DNA of 64,000 nt from JARYGU01 sp033795365. Lineage in GTDB: Bacteria > Pseudomonadota > Alphaproteobacteria > Rhizobiales > Rhizobiaceae. Of this stretch, positions 33,672 to 42,965 are shown one piece after another (position 1 is the first letter of the stretch; the number at the start of each line of letters is the position of its first letter). Location: contig JARYGU010000003.1 of the NCBI GenBank assembly GCA_033795365.1, positions 372,001-436,000 on the forward strand, written 5' to 3'. The position numbers were made by a program, and so were the translations under genes. The notes under the pieces were generated by a model. The model saw nothing but the letters and a program-made list of their open reading frames with translations. It did no database searches and had not been told where the DNA came from.

Positions 33672-34442
33672 ATGTACATGGAAAAGCTCCGACTGGATGG
33701 CAGGTTGGCCGTCGTCACGGGTGGCAGCCGCGGTATCGGATTAGCGATCGCCGAGGCGCTTGCCGAAGCGGGCGCGAAGATGATCCTGCTGGATCGTGAT
33801 ACGGAGGCGCTCGAGCGGGGAAAGGCGGCGCTGGCTGCCGAGGGGTATGCCGCTCTTTCCTACGTGGTGGACGTCACCGACTCGTCCGCCGTGCAACGCG
33901 TCGCCGACGCCATTGCAACCGAGCACGGCGCGGCGGATATTCTCGTTGCAAATGCCGGGATCGGTCGACCGCCTGTCGCGGCGGAAGACGTAGAAGATGC
34001 GGACTGGCTCGCAGTCAACGACGTCAACCTAAACGGCGTCTTCTGGTGCGACCGGGCTTTCGGCCGCCACATGCTGGCCAAAGGATCCGGATCGATCGTC
34101 AATATCGGATCCATGTCCGGCCTGATCGTCAACCGCCCCCAGGGGCAATCGCATTACAACGCGTCCAAGGCCGCGGTTCACCACCTTACCCATTCGCTGG
34201 CAGTCGAATGGGCCGGTCGAGGCGTGCGCGTCAATTCGGTCGCTCCGACTTACATCGAGACGCTGCTGATCAGCCACGCCGAAGCCAGTGGGCTTGCGGC
34301 GCAATGGCGCCGGGACACGCCGATGGGCCGCTTCGGGCAGGCACACGAAGTTGCGAGCGTGGTGCATTTCCTTGTCTCGGACGGCGCCAGCCTTATGACC
34401 GGCGCAGTCGTTCCTGTCGATGGAGGGTTCACTTGCTGGTGA
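33672..34442 (+). CDS. SDR polyol dehydrogenase (galactitol-dehydrogenase-like)
   Basis: This 256-residue short-chain dehydrogenase shows TGGSRGIGLAIAEAL, ILVANAGI, IVNIGSMSGLIVNRPQGQSH, YNASKAAVHHLTHSLAVEWA and a C-terminal VPVDGGFTCW. The GSMSG-IVNRPQ segment and the aromatic C-terminus closely resemble Rhodobacter galactitol dehydrogenase and related hexitol/pentitol dehydrogenases. With D-allulose 3-epimerase downstream it would convert a hexitol to a 2-ketohexose. Confidence 0.85.
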   Translation: MYMEKLRLDGRLAVVTGGSRGIGLAIAEALAEAGAKMILLDRDTEALERGKAALAAEGYAALSYVVDVTDSSAVQRVADAIATEHGAADILVANAGIGRPPVAAEDVEDADWLAVNDVNLNGVFWCDRAFGRHMLAKGSGSIVNIGSMSGLIVNRPQGQSHYNASKAAVHHLTHSLAVEWAGRGVRVNSVAPTYIETLLISHAEASGLAAQWRRDTPMGRFGQAHEVASVVHFLVSDGASLMTGAVVPVDGGFTCW

Positions 34443-34664
34443 GTGTCACGTTCCGCATCTGCGTGATGACTGTGCTCGCCCGTTCAGCAAAGAGAGGGGC
34501 TTGTGAAGGCCGGAGCGCCTGATCCGCCTGCCTGTAACTTCGGGCCTGCCGCCGGCAGCTTAAAGCGAAGAGCATTTCGATGAACGGTTCACTTGGCGTC
34601 GAGCCGACGCCGATGGCCTTCGCCTGGCCGCGGGGTCGCGAGGCTGATTTCTATTGGAGGGAAG

Positions 34665-35312
34665 ATGAGTAGCTTGGAAGTGAATGCTCGCCGCATCGTG
34701 GACCTTGCCTTGAAGCGGTTTTCCGATGGCGAGAAGCGGCGTGTCCTGATCGCGATCGCGGGCGCGCCGGGATCTGGAAAATCAAGCTTGGCCGAGCGCG
34801 CCGTCGATCTCATCAACGGCGGACGAGCCGCCAGCGCTGCGCTCTTTCCGATGGATGGCTATCACTATGACGATGCGGTGTTGGAGAACATGGGGCGCCT
34901 CGCGTTCAAGGGAGCGATCGATACGTTCGATGCCCATGGCTTCAGGCACATGCTGCGGCGGCTTAAAGCCAATGAGGACGACATCATCGCCATCCCGGTC
35001 TTCGATCGTTCGATCGAGATAGCGCGCGCAGGCGGGCGGCTTATTCCGCAATCCACGGATATCATCATTTGCGAAGGGAACTATCTTCTCGTCGATCAGG
35101 CGCCTTGGGACCTGCTCAAGCCGATCTTCGATTTCACCGTTTTCGTCGAGGTTGACGAGGAAGAGCTTCGGCGCCGGCTTCAGGAGCGGTGGCGTCGTTT
35201 CGGACTGGATGAAGCGGAGATCACACGCAAGGTCGAAAACAATGATCTCCCGAACGGCTTGGCCATCATGGCCGCCTCGGCCGAACCCGATCTGCGCCTG
35301 ACGAACCCCTGA
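34665..35312 (+). CDS. P-loop sugar/nucleoside kinase (FrcK/uridine-kinase-like)
   Basis: This 215-residue P-loop kinase has Walker A AGAPGSGKSSLAERAV, the substrate loop FPMDGYHYDDAVLENMGRLA, DRSIEIA, ICEGNYLLVDQ and an R-rich lid (ELRRRLQERWRRFG). It is related to uridine/pantothenate kinases and to FrcK, found with rhizobial fructose transporters. A role in phosphorylating the ketohexose produced by this operon is plausible. ATG 34665 follows GGAGG by 4 bases. Confidence 0.82.
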   Translation: MSSLEVNARRIVDLALKRFSDGEKRRVLIAIAGAPGSGKSSLAERAVDLINGGRAASAALFPMDGYHYDDAVLENMGRLAFKGAIDTFDAHGFRHMLRRLKANEDDIIAIPVFDRSIEIARAGGRLIPQSTDIIICEGNYLLVDQAPWDLLKPIFDFTVFVEVDEEELRRRLQERWRRFGLDEAEITRKVENNDLPNGLAIMAASAEPDLRLTNP

Positions 35313-35417
35313 AGGAAACCATCTCAACCGGTGTGTCCGTCACGCGCCGGCCCCGATCCCATACCCAACCACCAACCTGTCGACCAGAAAGCCCAATCGA
35401 AAATCAAGGAGACCCTT

Positions 35418-36287
35418 ATGAAGCATGGAATCTATTATTCTTACTGGGAGCACGAGTGGAGTGCCAAATTCGGTCCCTACATCGAGAAGGTGGCAAAGCT
35501 CGGCTTCGATGTCATCGAAGTCGCGGCGCATCACATCAACGAGTACAGCGATGCCGACCTTGCGTTCATCAAGCAGAGCGCAAAGGATAACAACATCATC
35601 CTGACGGCCGGTATCGGTCCCTCCAAGACCAAGAACCTGTCATCGCCTGACGCAGCCGTTCGTGAAGCGGGAAAGGTCTTCTTTCAGCAGACCCTGAGGA
35701 ATGTCGCCAAACTTGACATCAAGTCGATCGGGGGCGCGCTGCATTCATATTGGCCGGTGGATTACTCGAAGCCGGTCGATAAAGAGGGAGACCGGGCGCG
35801 TGGCGTCGAGGGTATTCACGGCATCGCTGACTTTGCCAACGACCTGGGCATCAATCTCTGCATCGAGGTGCTCAATCGCTTCGAGAACCACGTTCTGAAC
35901 ACCGCTGCCGAAGGTGTGGCCTTCGTCAAGGATGTCGGAAAGCCGAATGTCAAAGTGATGCTCGACACGTTCCATATGAATATCGAGGAGGACAGCTTCG
36001 GTGACGCCATCCGCACGGCTGGCCCTTTGCTTGGGCATTTTCATACAGGCGAGAGCAATCGCCGCGTACCAGGTAAGGGCAGAATTCCTTGGCACGAGAT
36101 TGGCCTCGCGCTTCGCGAGATCAATTACTCCGGCGCCGTCGTCATGGAGCCGTTCGTGAAAACGGGTGGAACCATCGGTGCCGATATCCGCGTTTGGCGC
36201 GATCTCAGCCATGGCGCAAACGAGGCAAAAATGGACGAAGATGCTCGCAATGCACTTGCATTTTCCCGGTTCGTCCTTGGCGGCTGA
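35418..36287 (+). CDS. D-allulose (D-psicose) 3-epimerase
   Basis: This 289-residue TIM-barrel epimerase interconverts D-allulose and D-fructose (and often D-tagatose/D-sorbose) at C3. The start MKHGIYYSYWEHEWSAKFGP and the end ALAFSRFVLGG match the well-studied Agrobacterium tumefaciens enzyme as I remember it. The metal ligands Glu150, Asp183, His209 and Glu244 fall at the same residue numbers, as does the substrate loop HTGESNRRVPGKGR. AAGGAG lies upstream. It is the last gene of the operon, turning the dehydrogenase product into fructose or a fructose isomer. Confidence 0.93.
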   Translation: MKHGIYYSYWEHEWSAKFGPYIEKVAKLGFDVIEVAAHHINEYSDADLAFIKQSAKDNNIILTAGIGPSKTKNLSSPDAAVREAGKVFFQQTLRNVAKLDIKSIGGALHSYWPVDYSKPVDKEGDRARGVEGIHGIADFANDLGINLCIEVLNRFENHVLNTAAEGVAFVKDVGKPNVKVMLDTFHMNIEEDSFGDAIRTAGPLLGHFHTGESNRRVPGKGRIPWHEIGLALREINYSGAVVMEPFVKTGGTIGADIRVWRDLSHGANEAKMDEDARNALAFSRFVLGG

Positions 36288-36375
36288 GACACCCGCTTGA
36301 TACATGGCATAGCATCATCGTGGGTTAACAATTGTTGATCTGATGCCGCAGTTGGGGTCGGATCTCTCGATAAGA

Positions 36376-36410
36376 GTTACCGACCGCGACTGTGAAAGAT
36401 CGCGGGTAAC
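36376..36410. terminator. Stem-loop between convergent genes
   Basis: GTTAC + CCGCG (36376-36388) pairs with CGCGG + GTAAC (36401-36410), with a 3-base bulge. It lies in the gap between the D-allulose epimerase and the convergent LacI gene. There is no T-run, so it is only a possible terminator. Confidence 0.35.
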
Positions 36411-36530
36411 CTGATACATCAATCGACCGAGGGAAGGGTGGCTACTTTTTACAAAGTGTCTGCGCATTCACTCAACTGTCTGGAAGGTAAATAAGCAGGA
36501 AAAATCAGTGAATGATTTAAGCCGGAGGTG

Positions 36531-37595
36531 TTACTTTTGGTTTGAATCCCGTTCTAGATCAAACCTATTTCCATTGTTCGTTGGTGGTGCTGTAGACTCC
36601 CGCACGATAAGTGCATAGTCCACTTCGTAATGGGTGGGGACCTTGTGGCCGTCGAGACGGGCGAGAATGTACTCGCCGGCGCCCCTCCAGGTCAGGTCCG
36701 TCGGAATATGGAGCGTCGTCAATGCAGGACGCAGGTGGCGGCTCCATTCCAGGTCGTCGAAGCCGACGACGGAGAGATCGAAGGGGATATTCAGGCCGCG
36801 CCGCTCCGCTTCCAGCATGACGCCATAAGCGAGGACATCATTGCCGCACGCGATGGCCGTCGGCATGCTTTGGCCCATGAAGATCTGCCGCGCGGCCTCC
36901 CGCGCATCGTCCAGCGTGTAGCGTACTTCGACGTGCCATTCCTCCGGTAGGCTCAGCCCTTGTTCGGCGAGCGCGCGACGGAACCCCCTAATTCGCGCGC
37001 TGGCGCGGTCGTTGTTGCGCTGAAGGGCGCTGACCACGCCGATGCGGCGGTGGCCGATCTCGATGAGATGCGTCATGGCGCGATGGGCGGCCGCTTCATT
37101 GTCGACGCCGATGCTCGGGTAAGGCTGGCTGGGATTATAGATGCCGACATTGATGAATGGCACGTCGCGGGTCGCCAGCAGGTCACGGAGCGCCTGATGA
37201 TGGCAGTCGCCGCGCAGGATCAGCCCATCGACGCCGCGGCTGATCAGGTTGCGTGCCTGCTCCAGCTCCACGTCGATGTCGTATCCGTTCGTCGAGAGGA
37301 TGAGCATGTAGCCGCGCGAGGAGAGGAACTTTTGCAGCGATTCGATCCCGCGGGCGAACATGGCGTTGTCGATGGTGGGAATGATAGCGCCGATCGTGCG
37401 GGTCCTGTTGCTGGACAGCGCCCGCGCCATGCCGTGCGGCACGTAGCCGGTCTCGTCTATCACCCGCTGGATGCGGGCGCGCAGATCCTCGCTTACGCTT
37501 TGCGGATTATTGAGGGCGCGCGAGACCGTCGCTGTCGAGACGCCCGAAAGCTTTGCGACCGCCCTGATGCCGGTCTTCTCCTTTTCATCGGCCAT
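36531..37595 (-). CDS. LacI-family transcriptional repressor
   Basis: This 354-residue repressor has the helix-turn-helix IRAVAKLSGVSTATVSRALN (about residues 9-28), hinge, and ligand core (TIGAIIPTIDNAMFARGIES; SVVGFDDLEWSRHLRPALTT). ATG 37595 is chosen because MADEKEKTGIRAV matches the family start; an ATG further upstream (37637) lies beyond the operator. It is divergent from the module at 37807, and both genes' upstream regions carry perfect palindromes. Confidence 0.92.
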   Translation of the reverse strand: MADEKEKTGIRAVAKLSGVSTATVSRALNNPQSVSEDLRARIQRVIDETGYVPHGMARALSSNRTRTIGAIIPTIDNAMFARGIESLQKFLSSRGYMLILSTNGYDIDVELEQARNLISRGVDGLILRGDCHHQALRDLLATRDVPFINVGIYNPSQPYPSIGVDNEAAAHRAMTHLIEIGHRRIGVVSALQRNNDRASARIRGFRRALAEQGLSLPEEWHVEVRYTLDDAREAARQIFMGQSMPTAIACGNDVLAYGVMLEAERRGLNIPFDLSVVGFDDLEWSRHLRPALTTLHIPTDLTWRGAGEYILARLDGHKVPTHYEVDYALIVRESTAPPTNNGNRFDLERDSNQK

Positions 37596-37608
37596 GCGAT
37601 CGCCCGAA

Positions 37609-37626
37609 ATATGTAACGTTACATAT
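37609..37626. promoter_or_regulatory. LacI operator 1, perfect 18-bp palindrome
   Basis: ATATGTAAC-GTTACATAT is a perfect palindrome located 13 bases upstream of the LacI start codon, consistent with autorepression. Its TGTAAC half-site matches operator 2 at 37729-37744, but the centre is two bases shorter. Confidence 0.7.
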
Positions 37627-37703
37627 GTTGTGGGCAATCAATGCATGGCTGTCAAACGGAAATTTCCCCGAAGAACAGCATTAATATTTAACCTTCCTAG
37701 GTG

Positions 37704-37744
37704 TTGACAGAAGTGTCTGCAGCATAATATGTAACCGGTTACAT
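37704..37744 (+). promoter_or_regulatory. Promoter with LacI operator 2
   Basis: TTGACA (37704-37709) is followed by candidate -10 boxes TAATAT (37725-37730) or TATGTA (37728-37733). The perfect 16-bp palindrome ATGTAACC-GGTTACAT (37729-37744) overlaps the -10 region and start site. This is the expected place for LacI repression of the import/catabolism genes. Confidence 0.7.
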
Positions 37745-37806
37745 TGAGATTGTGCTCGGGAGAAGCGCTAGATCAGCCGCTGGAGTGCGGCTTTGTGGAG
37801 GAAGAT

Positions 37807-39099
37807 ATGCTGAAAAATCGTTCTGCCCATGCCGTGGTCCTGTCAATGCTTTTCGCCGGAACGGCAACCTCTGCCTTCGCCTTCGACTGGAAGGCCCATG
37901 ATGGGGAAACGGTTTCATTCCTGGCCAACAACAATCCCTGGTCCCAGGCGGTGTTGTCCTACAAAGATGAATTTACCGCTCTGACCGGTATCAACCTGAA
38001 GGTCGATTCCTACCAGGAGCAGCAGATGCGTCAGCGTCTCGTCACCGTGCTCAATTCCGGCAGCGACGAGATCGATGTGTTCATGACCCTTGCCTCGCGC
38101 GAAGGGCAGCAGTTCGCAGCCTCCGGCTGGTACGCCGATCTGTCGACTTACACGCAGGACGCGATGGCGCCGGAATACGATTTTGCCGGTATAAGTCCCG
38201 CTCTCGTGAAGGCGGCGACGTTCGATGGCAAGCTGACCAGCATCCCGCTCAACCTTGAAGGCCCGCTGCTCTATTACCGGACGGATATCTTCGAGCAATG
38301 CGGCCTTGCCAAGCCGGCTTCCCTGGATGACGTGCGCGCCGCCGCCGAGAAGATCAAGGAATGCGGCGCCGGCGTCACGCCTTTCGCCTCGCGCGGCCTG
38401 AAGCCGGCAATCGCCTATACGTTCAGCAATGTGCTGCACAACATGGGCGGCACCTACATCGTGGACGGCAAGTCGGCACTGTGCTCGCCGGCGGGCCAGA
38501 AGGCGATCGCCTATTACGGCGATCTGATGCGCGAATACGGGCCTCCGGGCGCGGCGAACTACAGCTTCTACCAGATCTCGGCGCTCTATCGCAGCGGCCG
38601 CGCGGCCATGGCTTTCGAATCCTCCAACGAGCTGCGCACCATCATGGAAGGTGGCGAGCGCCTGAACGATACGGATGTGGTGCCGCTGCCGGCCGGCGAG
38701 GCGGGAACCGTCCCGACGGCGATCGGCTGGGGCCTTGCGATTTCCAGCAGCAGCGCCAAGAAGGATGCGGCCTGGTATTTCGTGCAGTGGGCTTCGAGCC
38801 CGGAAATGCAGAAGCGCCTGGCGCTTCAGGGCGTTGCCTCGCCGCGCGCCTCCGTCGCCTCCGATGAGGCATACAAGGCCTGGATCGCCGAGGCGCCCGT
38901 GCGCGCAAGCTGGCAAGCGGCGCTCGGCGTCCTGGCATCCGACGGGTCTTCCGAAGTCGGCTACCCCATCATCGCCAATCCGGAATCGCGGGACTACATC
39001 GGCCAGGCCGTGCAGGACGTGCTTCTCGGGCTGCGCTCGGTCGAGGAGGCATGCGCCGCCGCCGACAGCGCGCTGGATGGCCTAATCGCCCGCAAGTAA
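37807..39099 (+). CDS. Extracellular carbohydrate-binding protein (family 1 type)
   Basis: This 430-residue solute-binding protein has a signal peptide (MLKNRSAHAVVLSMLFAGTA, cleaved near AFA-FDW). The mature protein has the large two-lobe fold (FTALTGINLKVDSYQEQQMR; YRTDIFEQCGLAKPASLDDV; AIGWGLAISSSSAKKDAAWY). GAGGAAG precedes ATG 37807. It heads the LacI-controlled operon. The ligand is unknown. Confidence 0.92.
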   Translation: MLKNRSAHAVVLSMLFAGTATSAFAFDWKAHDGETVSFLANNNPWSQAVLSYKDEFTALTGINLKVDSYQEQQMRQRLVTVLNSGSDEIDVFMTLASREGQQFAASGWYADLSTYTQDAMAPEYDFAGISPALVKAATFDGKLTSIPLNLEGPLLYYRTDIFEQCGLAKPASLDDVRAAAEKIKECGAGVTPFASRGLKPAIAYTFSNVLHNMGGTYIVDGKSALCSPAGQKAIAYYGDLMREYGPPGAANYSFYQISALYRSGRAAMAFESSNELRTIMEGGERLNDTDVVPLPAGEAGTVPTAIGWGLAISSSSAKKDAAWYFVQWASSPEMQKRLALQGVASPRASVASDEAYKAWIAEAPVRASWQAALGVLASDGSSEVGYPIIANPESRDYIGQAVQDVLLGLRSVEEACAAADSALDGLIARK

Positions 39100-39105
39100 T
39101 GCCTC

Positions 39106-39135
39106 TGCCGGGCTATGCTTCAGCAGGACCCGGCA
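39106..39135 (+). terminator. Hairpin after the binding-protein gene
   Basis: TGCCGGG (39106-39112) pairs with CCCGGCA (39129-39135) around a 16-base loop. It is the usual position for an mRNA-stabilising stem between binding-protein and permease genes. Confidence 0.4.
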
Positions 39136-39169
39136 TTCGGTGCAATCGCCTACTGGAAAGACCGGATAA

Positions 39170-40045
39170 ATGACTCCAGGCTCGACCAATAGCCAGGGAC
39201 GGCAGCTTGCTGCCCTGTCCGCACCGGCGGTCATCTTCACCGTCGCGATGATCGCCTTCCCGGTGGTCTACACGATCTGGCTCGGCTTTCACTCGTTCTC
39301 GTCGACGGGCGAAGCAAGCTTCGCAGCGGGAGCCAACTACGCCGCGCTTGTTGCCGACGGCGAGTTCTGGAACGGCCTCTACGTCACCTTCGCGCTCTAC
39401 TTCCTGTCGATGGTCCTGCAGCTCGTCGCCGGCATCTATCTCGCCATGCTGCTGTTTCATTCCAAGCGGCTGTCCGGCCTGCTACGCTCGCTGCTGATCT
39501 CGCCCTTCATGATGCCGCCGGTCGTGGCCGGCATGATGTGGCTCGTCATCCTCGACCCGTCGCTCGGCGCGGCCAACTATATCCTCGAGGCACTCGGCTT
39601 CCCCGCTTCCGAGTGGCTGGCCTCGCCGACCTGGGTGATCCCGACCATTGCATTGATCGACACCTGGCAGTGGGCGCCCTATGTCGCGCTGATCGTGCTC
39701 GGTGGGCTGCAATCCCTGCCGCCCAGCGTCTACGAGGCCGCACAGATCGACGGCGCTTCTTCGTTCCGCATCTTCCGCCGCATCACCTTGCCGCTGCTGC
39801 TGCCGACCATCGTTACGGCCGCCGTGCTGCGGAGCGTCGATCTGCTGCGCTTCTTCGACATCATCTACATCACCACCCAGGGCGGCCCGGGCAATGCCTC
39901 GAACACACTCAACATCTACGGTTTCCGCGTGGGCTTTGAGTTCTTCAATATCGGCTATGCCAGTGCGCTCATGATCACGCTTTCGGCCATCGTACTGGCC
40001 GCCGTCCTCGTACTCAACCGCCTGCGCAATGCGGTCGCCTGGTAA
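39170..40045 (+). CDS. Carbohydrate ABC permease (MalF/UgpA type)
   Basis: This 291-residue permease has six helices. The EAA loop is YEAAQIDGASSFRIFRRITL, and the segment FDIIYITTQGGPGNASNTLN is typical of MalF-type permeases. It pairs with the permease at 40056. The ribosome site is weak (GAAAGACCGG), in keeping with lower need than for the binding protein. Confidence 0.92.
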   Translation: MTPGSTNSQGRQLAALSAPAVIFTVAMIAFPVVYTIWLGFHSFSSTGEASFAAGANYAALVADGEFWNGLYVTFALYFLSMVLQLVAGIYLAMLLFHSKRLSGLLRSLLISPFMMPPVVAGMMWLVILDPSLGAANYILEALGFPASEWLASPTWVIPTIALIDTWQWAPYVALIVLGGLQSLPPSVYEAAQIDGASSFRIFRRITLPLLLPTIVTAAVLRSVDLLRFFDIIYITTQGGPGNASNTLNIYGFRVGFEFFNIGYASALMITLSAIVLAAVLVLNRLRNAVAW

Positions 40046-40055
40046 GGAGACGACG

Positions 40056-40883
40056 ATGAACGATCATTCAAATCCGGGCCGCTGGCTCCACTGGCTGAAC
40101 ACGGTCCAACTGACGATCGCGGGCATCCTCATCCTGGCGCCGACCGTCTGGATGGTGCTCTCGTCCTTCAAGCCGTCCTTCGAGGTGACAGCCTATCCGC
40201 CGACGCTGTTCTTCCAGCCGACATTCGAGAACTACGTCATGCTGTGGGAGACGACGCCGTTCCTGTCCTATGCGGTCAACAGCTTCGTCGTGACCATCGG
40301 CTCGACACTGCTCGGACTGGCCTTCGGCATCCCGGCTGCCTTCGCCGTCTCCTGGTCGCGCGTCACCTGGCCGGCCATTCTGACGCTCGCCGCCCGCATG
40401 GCGCCCGGCACGCTTTTCCTGCTGCCCTGGTACATCATGTTCCGCGAGGTCGGGTTGATCGGTTCGTACACGGCGTTGATCCTCAGCCACGCGGTCATCA
40501 CCATGCCGATCGTCATCTGGGTGCTGCTTCCCTTCTTCGACAACATCCCGCGCAGCGTCTTCGAGGCGGCGCAGATGGATGGCTGCTCGGTAACGCGCGT
40601 TCTCTGGCGGATCGCCATGCCGCTCGTCGGCTCCGGCATCGCCGTCGCGTCGATCCTCGCCTTCGTCTTCTCGTGGAACTTCTTCCTCTTCTCGCTGATC
40701 CTGTCGAACTCCGACACGAAGACGCTGATTGCCGCCGCCTTCAACTTCGTTGGTGAAGGTTCGACCCAGTGGGGCTCGCTGATGGCGGCCGCCACGCTCA
40801 TCGCGCTGCCGCCGCTCGTGCTCGCGATCCTCGTCCAGCGTTGGCTCGTCGCGGGGCTGACACTCGGCGCCGTCAAGGGATGA
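40056..40883 (+). CDS. Carbohydrate ABC permease (MalG/UgpE type)
   Basis: This 275-residue permease has six helices. The EAA loop is FEAAQMDGCSVTRVLWRIAM, and the C-terminus LVAGLTLGAVKG is typical. AAGGAG lies 6 bases upstream of ATG 40056. Its stop overlaps the start of the alcohol dehydrogenase gene (ATGA). Confidence 0.92.
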   Translation: MNDHSNPGRWLHWLNTVQLTIAGILILAPTVWMVLSSFKPSFEVTAYPPTLFFQPTFENYVMLWETTPFLSYAVNSFVVTIGSTLLGLAFGIPAAFAVSWSRVTWPAILTLAARMAPGTLFLLPWYIMFREVGLIGSYTALILSHAVITMPIVIWVLLPFFDNIPRSVFEAAQMDGCSVTRVLWRIAMPLVGSGIAVASILAFVFSWNFFLFSLILSNSDTKTLIAAAFNFVGEGSTQWGSLMAAATLIALPPLVLAILVQRWLVAGLTLGAVKG

Positions 40884-41887
40884 CCAGGATGACAGACAGA
40901 CAAAATGCCCGCATGCGCGCTTCCGTCTTTCACGGCGAACGCAGGATCACCATCGAAACACAGGACCTGCCGTCCGTCGGACAGGACGAAGTGCTGGTCA
41001 AGGTGCTGCGCACCGCGCTCTGCGGCTCGGATTTCAAGCTCTGGTACAAGGGGGCGGAATTCACCGCAGGCCATGAGATCTTCGGGGTCGTCGAGCAGCC
41101 GGGCCATCCCCGTCACGGGCAGCGCTGCGCGGTCTATATCCCGGAGCACTGCGGCCATTGCGATGCCTGCGCCGCGGGTGACACGCAGATGTGCCTGGAG
41201 GTCTCCAGCCTTATCGGTTGGAATCGGCCGGGCGGCTATGCCGAATATGTATCCGTGCCGGAAAATTGCCTATTGCCGGTGCCGGACGATATCGAGGACG
41301 ACCTCGCGCCGCTGCTTCTCGACACAATCGGGACTTCGGCCCACGCCGTTCGCTCTGCCATGTCTTTGGCTCCTCCCGAAGGGTCTGTGCCGGTCCTCGT
41401 GACCGGTGCAGGCCCGGTGGGGTTAGGCGTGGTGCTCGCGCTCTCCAGCCTTGGATATGAGGACATCCATGTCAGCGATCCGAACGAGGAGCGGCTCGCG
41501 ATTGCCGTGTCCTTCGGTGCGAAGGACCATCCTGTCGGCGTGCGCGACAAGCGCTTCAAGCTGATTTTCGAATGCTCCGGCGCCCATGCGGCCCGCAATC
41601 TCGGTATCGAGCTGGTACTGCCGCGCGGAGCCCTGATGCTGGTCGGGGAGAATGCTGCGCCCTGGACCATCGAGGAAGGCAAGATCTTCCGTCGCAAGGA
41701 CTTCTATATGATCCGCACCTTCTATTTTCCGGTCGGCGACTTCGCGCCGAATGTCGAGTTGCTGCGCGCCAACAAGGAGCGCTATCGCCGGCTCGTCGAC
41801 GCCGCTTTCGGTCTCGACGAGTTGCCGGAAAACTTCGCCCGCTTCGCCGAAGGCAAGCTCATCAAGCCCGTCCTCTCCTTTGGGTGA
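40880..41887 (+). CDS. Zinc-dependent alcohol/polyol dehydrogenase (MDR family)
   Basis: This 335-residue medium-chain dehydrogenase has catalytic zinc ligands in ALCGSDFKLW and TAGHEIFG and structural zinc cysteines in CGHCDACAAGDTQMC. The Rossmann loop is VTGAGPVGLGVVLAL, and the acidic residue in HVSDPNEERL points to NAD. Family relatives oxidise polyols or aminoalcohols (sorbitol, altritol, threonine). Translationally coupled to the permease by ATGA, it is probably the first catabolic step. Confidence 0.88.
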   Translation: MTRMTDRQNARMRASVFHGERRITIETQDLPSVGQDEVLVKVLRTALCGSDFKLWYKGAEFTAGHEIFGVVEQPGHPRHGQRCAVYIPEHCGHCDACAAGDTQMCLEVSSLIGWNRPGGYAEYVSVPENCLLPVPDDIEDDLAPLLLDTIGTSAHAVRSAMSLAPPEGSVPVLVTGAGPVGLGVVLALSSLGYEDIHVSDPNEERLAIAVSFGAKDHPVGVRDKRFKLIFECSGAHAARNLGIELVLPRGALMLVGENAAPWTIEEGKIFRRKDFYMIRTFYFPVGDFAPNVELLRANKERYRRLVDAAFGLDELPENFARFAEGKLIKPVLSFG

Positions 41888-41891
41888 TACC

Positions 41892-42965
41892 ATGGCCTCG
41901 ATCACCATCAAGAATATCGCCAAGAAGTTCGGCGAATTCACCATCATCCCCGGGCTCGATCTGGAGATCGCCGACGAGGAGTTCGTTGTCTTCGTCGGAC
42001 CGTCCGGCTGCGGGAAATCCACGCTTCTGCGCATCATCGCCGGTCTTGAACCGTGCTCTTCGGGCGAGCTTTTCATCGGCGAGACGAAGGTCAACGACGT
42101 GCCGGCCTCGAAGCGGGACATTGCCATGGTCTTTCAGGACTATGCGCTCTATCCGCACATGACCGTCTACGACAACATGGCTTTCGCGCTCGAACTGCGC
42201 GGTATGACGAAGGCTGAGATCGATCAGCGCGTGCGGCGTGCGGCCGGCCTCTTGCATATCGAGCCCTTCCTGGAGCGCAAGCCTAAGGCGCTTTCCGGCG
42301 GTCAGCGCCAGCGTGTCGCCATGGGCCGCGCGATCGTTCGTGACCCAAAGGTGTTCCTGTTCGACGAGCCGCTCTCCAACCTCGACGCCAAGCTGCGCGG
42401 CCAGGTACGCACCGAGATCAAGGCTTTGTCGCAGGAACTGAAGACGACCATGGTCTTCGTCACCCACGACCAGGTGGAGGCAATGACCATGGCCGACCGC
42501 ATCGTCGTCCTGAAGGGCGGCGAGATCCAGCAGTTCGGCCGGCCGGAAGAGGTCTACGAGACGCCCGCGAACCAGTTCGTCGCCGGCTTCATCGGCTCTC
42601 CAGCGATGAATTTCTTCAATATCCGACGCGCGGGGGAAGGCTTTGTCTTTGAAGGCGCGCCGCATCTCGCAGCACCCGTGCCGAACGCGCTGAAAGCGGC
42701 ACTTGGCGAAAGGAGCGAGGTGGTACTCGGCATCCGTCCCGAGCATTTCCTTCCCGTGGAGGAGGCTGGCGCGCTGTCCGTCACCATCGATCTGGTCGAG
42801 CCGCTCGGCTCCGACACGCTCGCGCATTTCGACCTTGCGGGCGTGCGGACCGTCGCCCGCGTCAATCCCGAGCTTCGACCGAGGATCGGAGACAGGTTGG
42901 GCCTCATCGCGCAGGTCGGCAAGGTGCATCTCTTCGACAGCGCGGATGGAAAGGCCATCCGATGA
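41892..42965 (+). CDS. Carbohydrate ABC transporter ATPase (MalK/UgpC type)
   Basis: This 357-residue ATPase has GPSGCGKSTLLRIIAGLEP, LSGGQRQRVAMGRAI, FLFDEPLSNLDA, FVTHDQVEAMTMAD and a C-terminal TOBE domain (FIGSPAMNFF; LGIRPEHFLPVE). It drives permeases 39170 and 40056. Its stop overlaps the kinase start (ATGA). Confidence 0.93.
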   Translation: MASITIKNIAKKFGEFTIIPGLDLEIADEEFVVFVGPSGCGKSTLLRIIAGLEPCSSGELFIGETKVNDVPASKRDIAMVFQDYALYPHMTVYDNMAFALELRGMTKAEIDQRVRRAAGLLHIEPFLERKPKALSGGQRQRVAMGRAIVRDPKVFLFDEPLSNLDAKLRGQVRTEIKALSQELKTTMVFVTHDQVEAMTMADRIVVLKGGEIQQFGRPEEVYETPANQFVAGFIGSPAMNFFNIRRAGEGFVFEGAPHLAAPVPNALKAALGERSEVVLGIRPEHFLPVEEAGALSVTIDLVEPLGSDTLAHFDLAGVRTVARVNPELRPRIGDRLGLIAQVGKVHLFDSADGKAIR

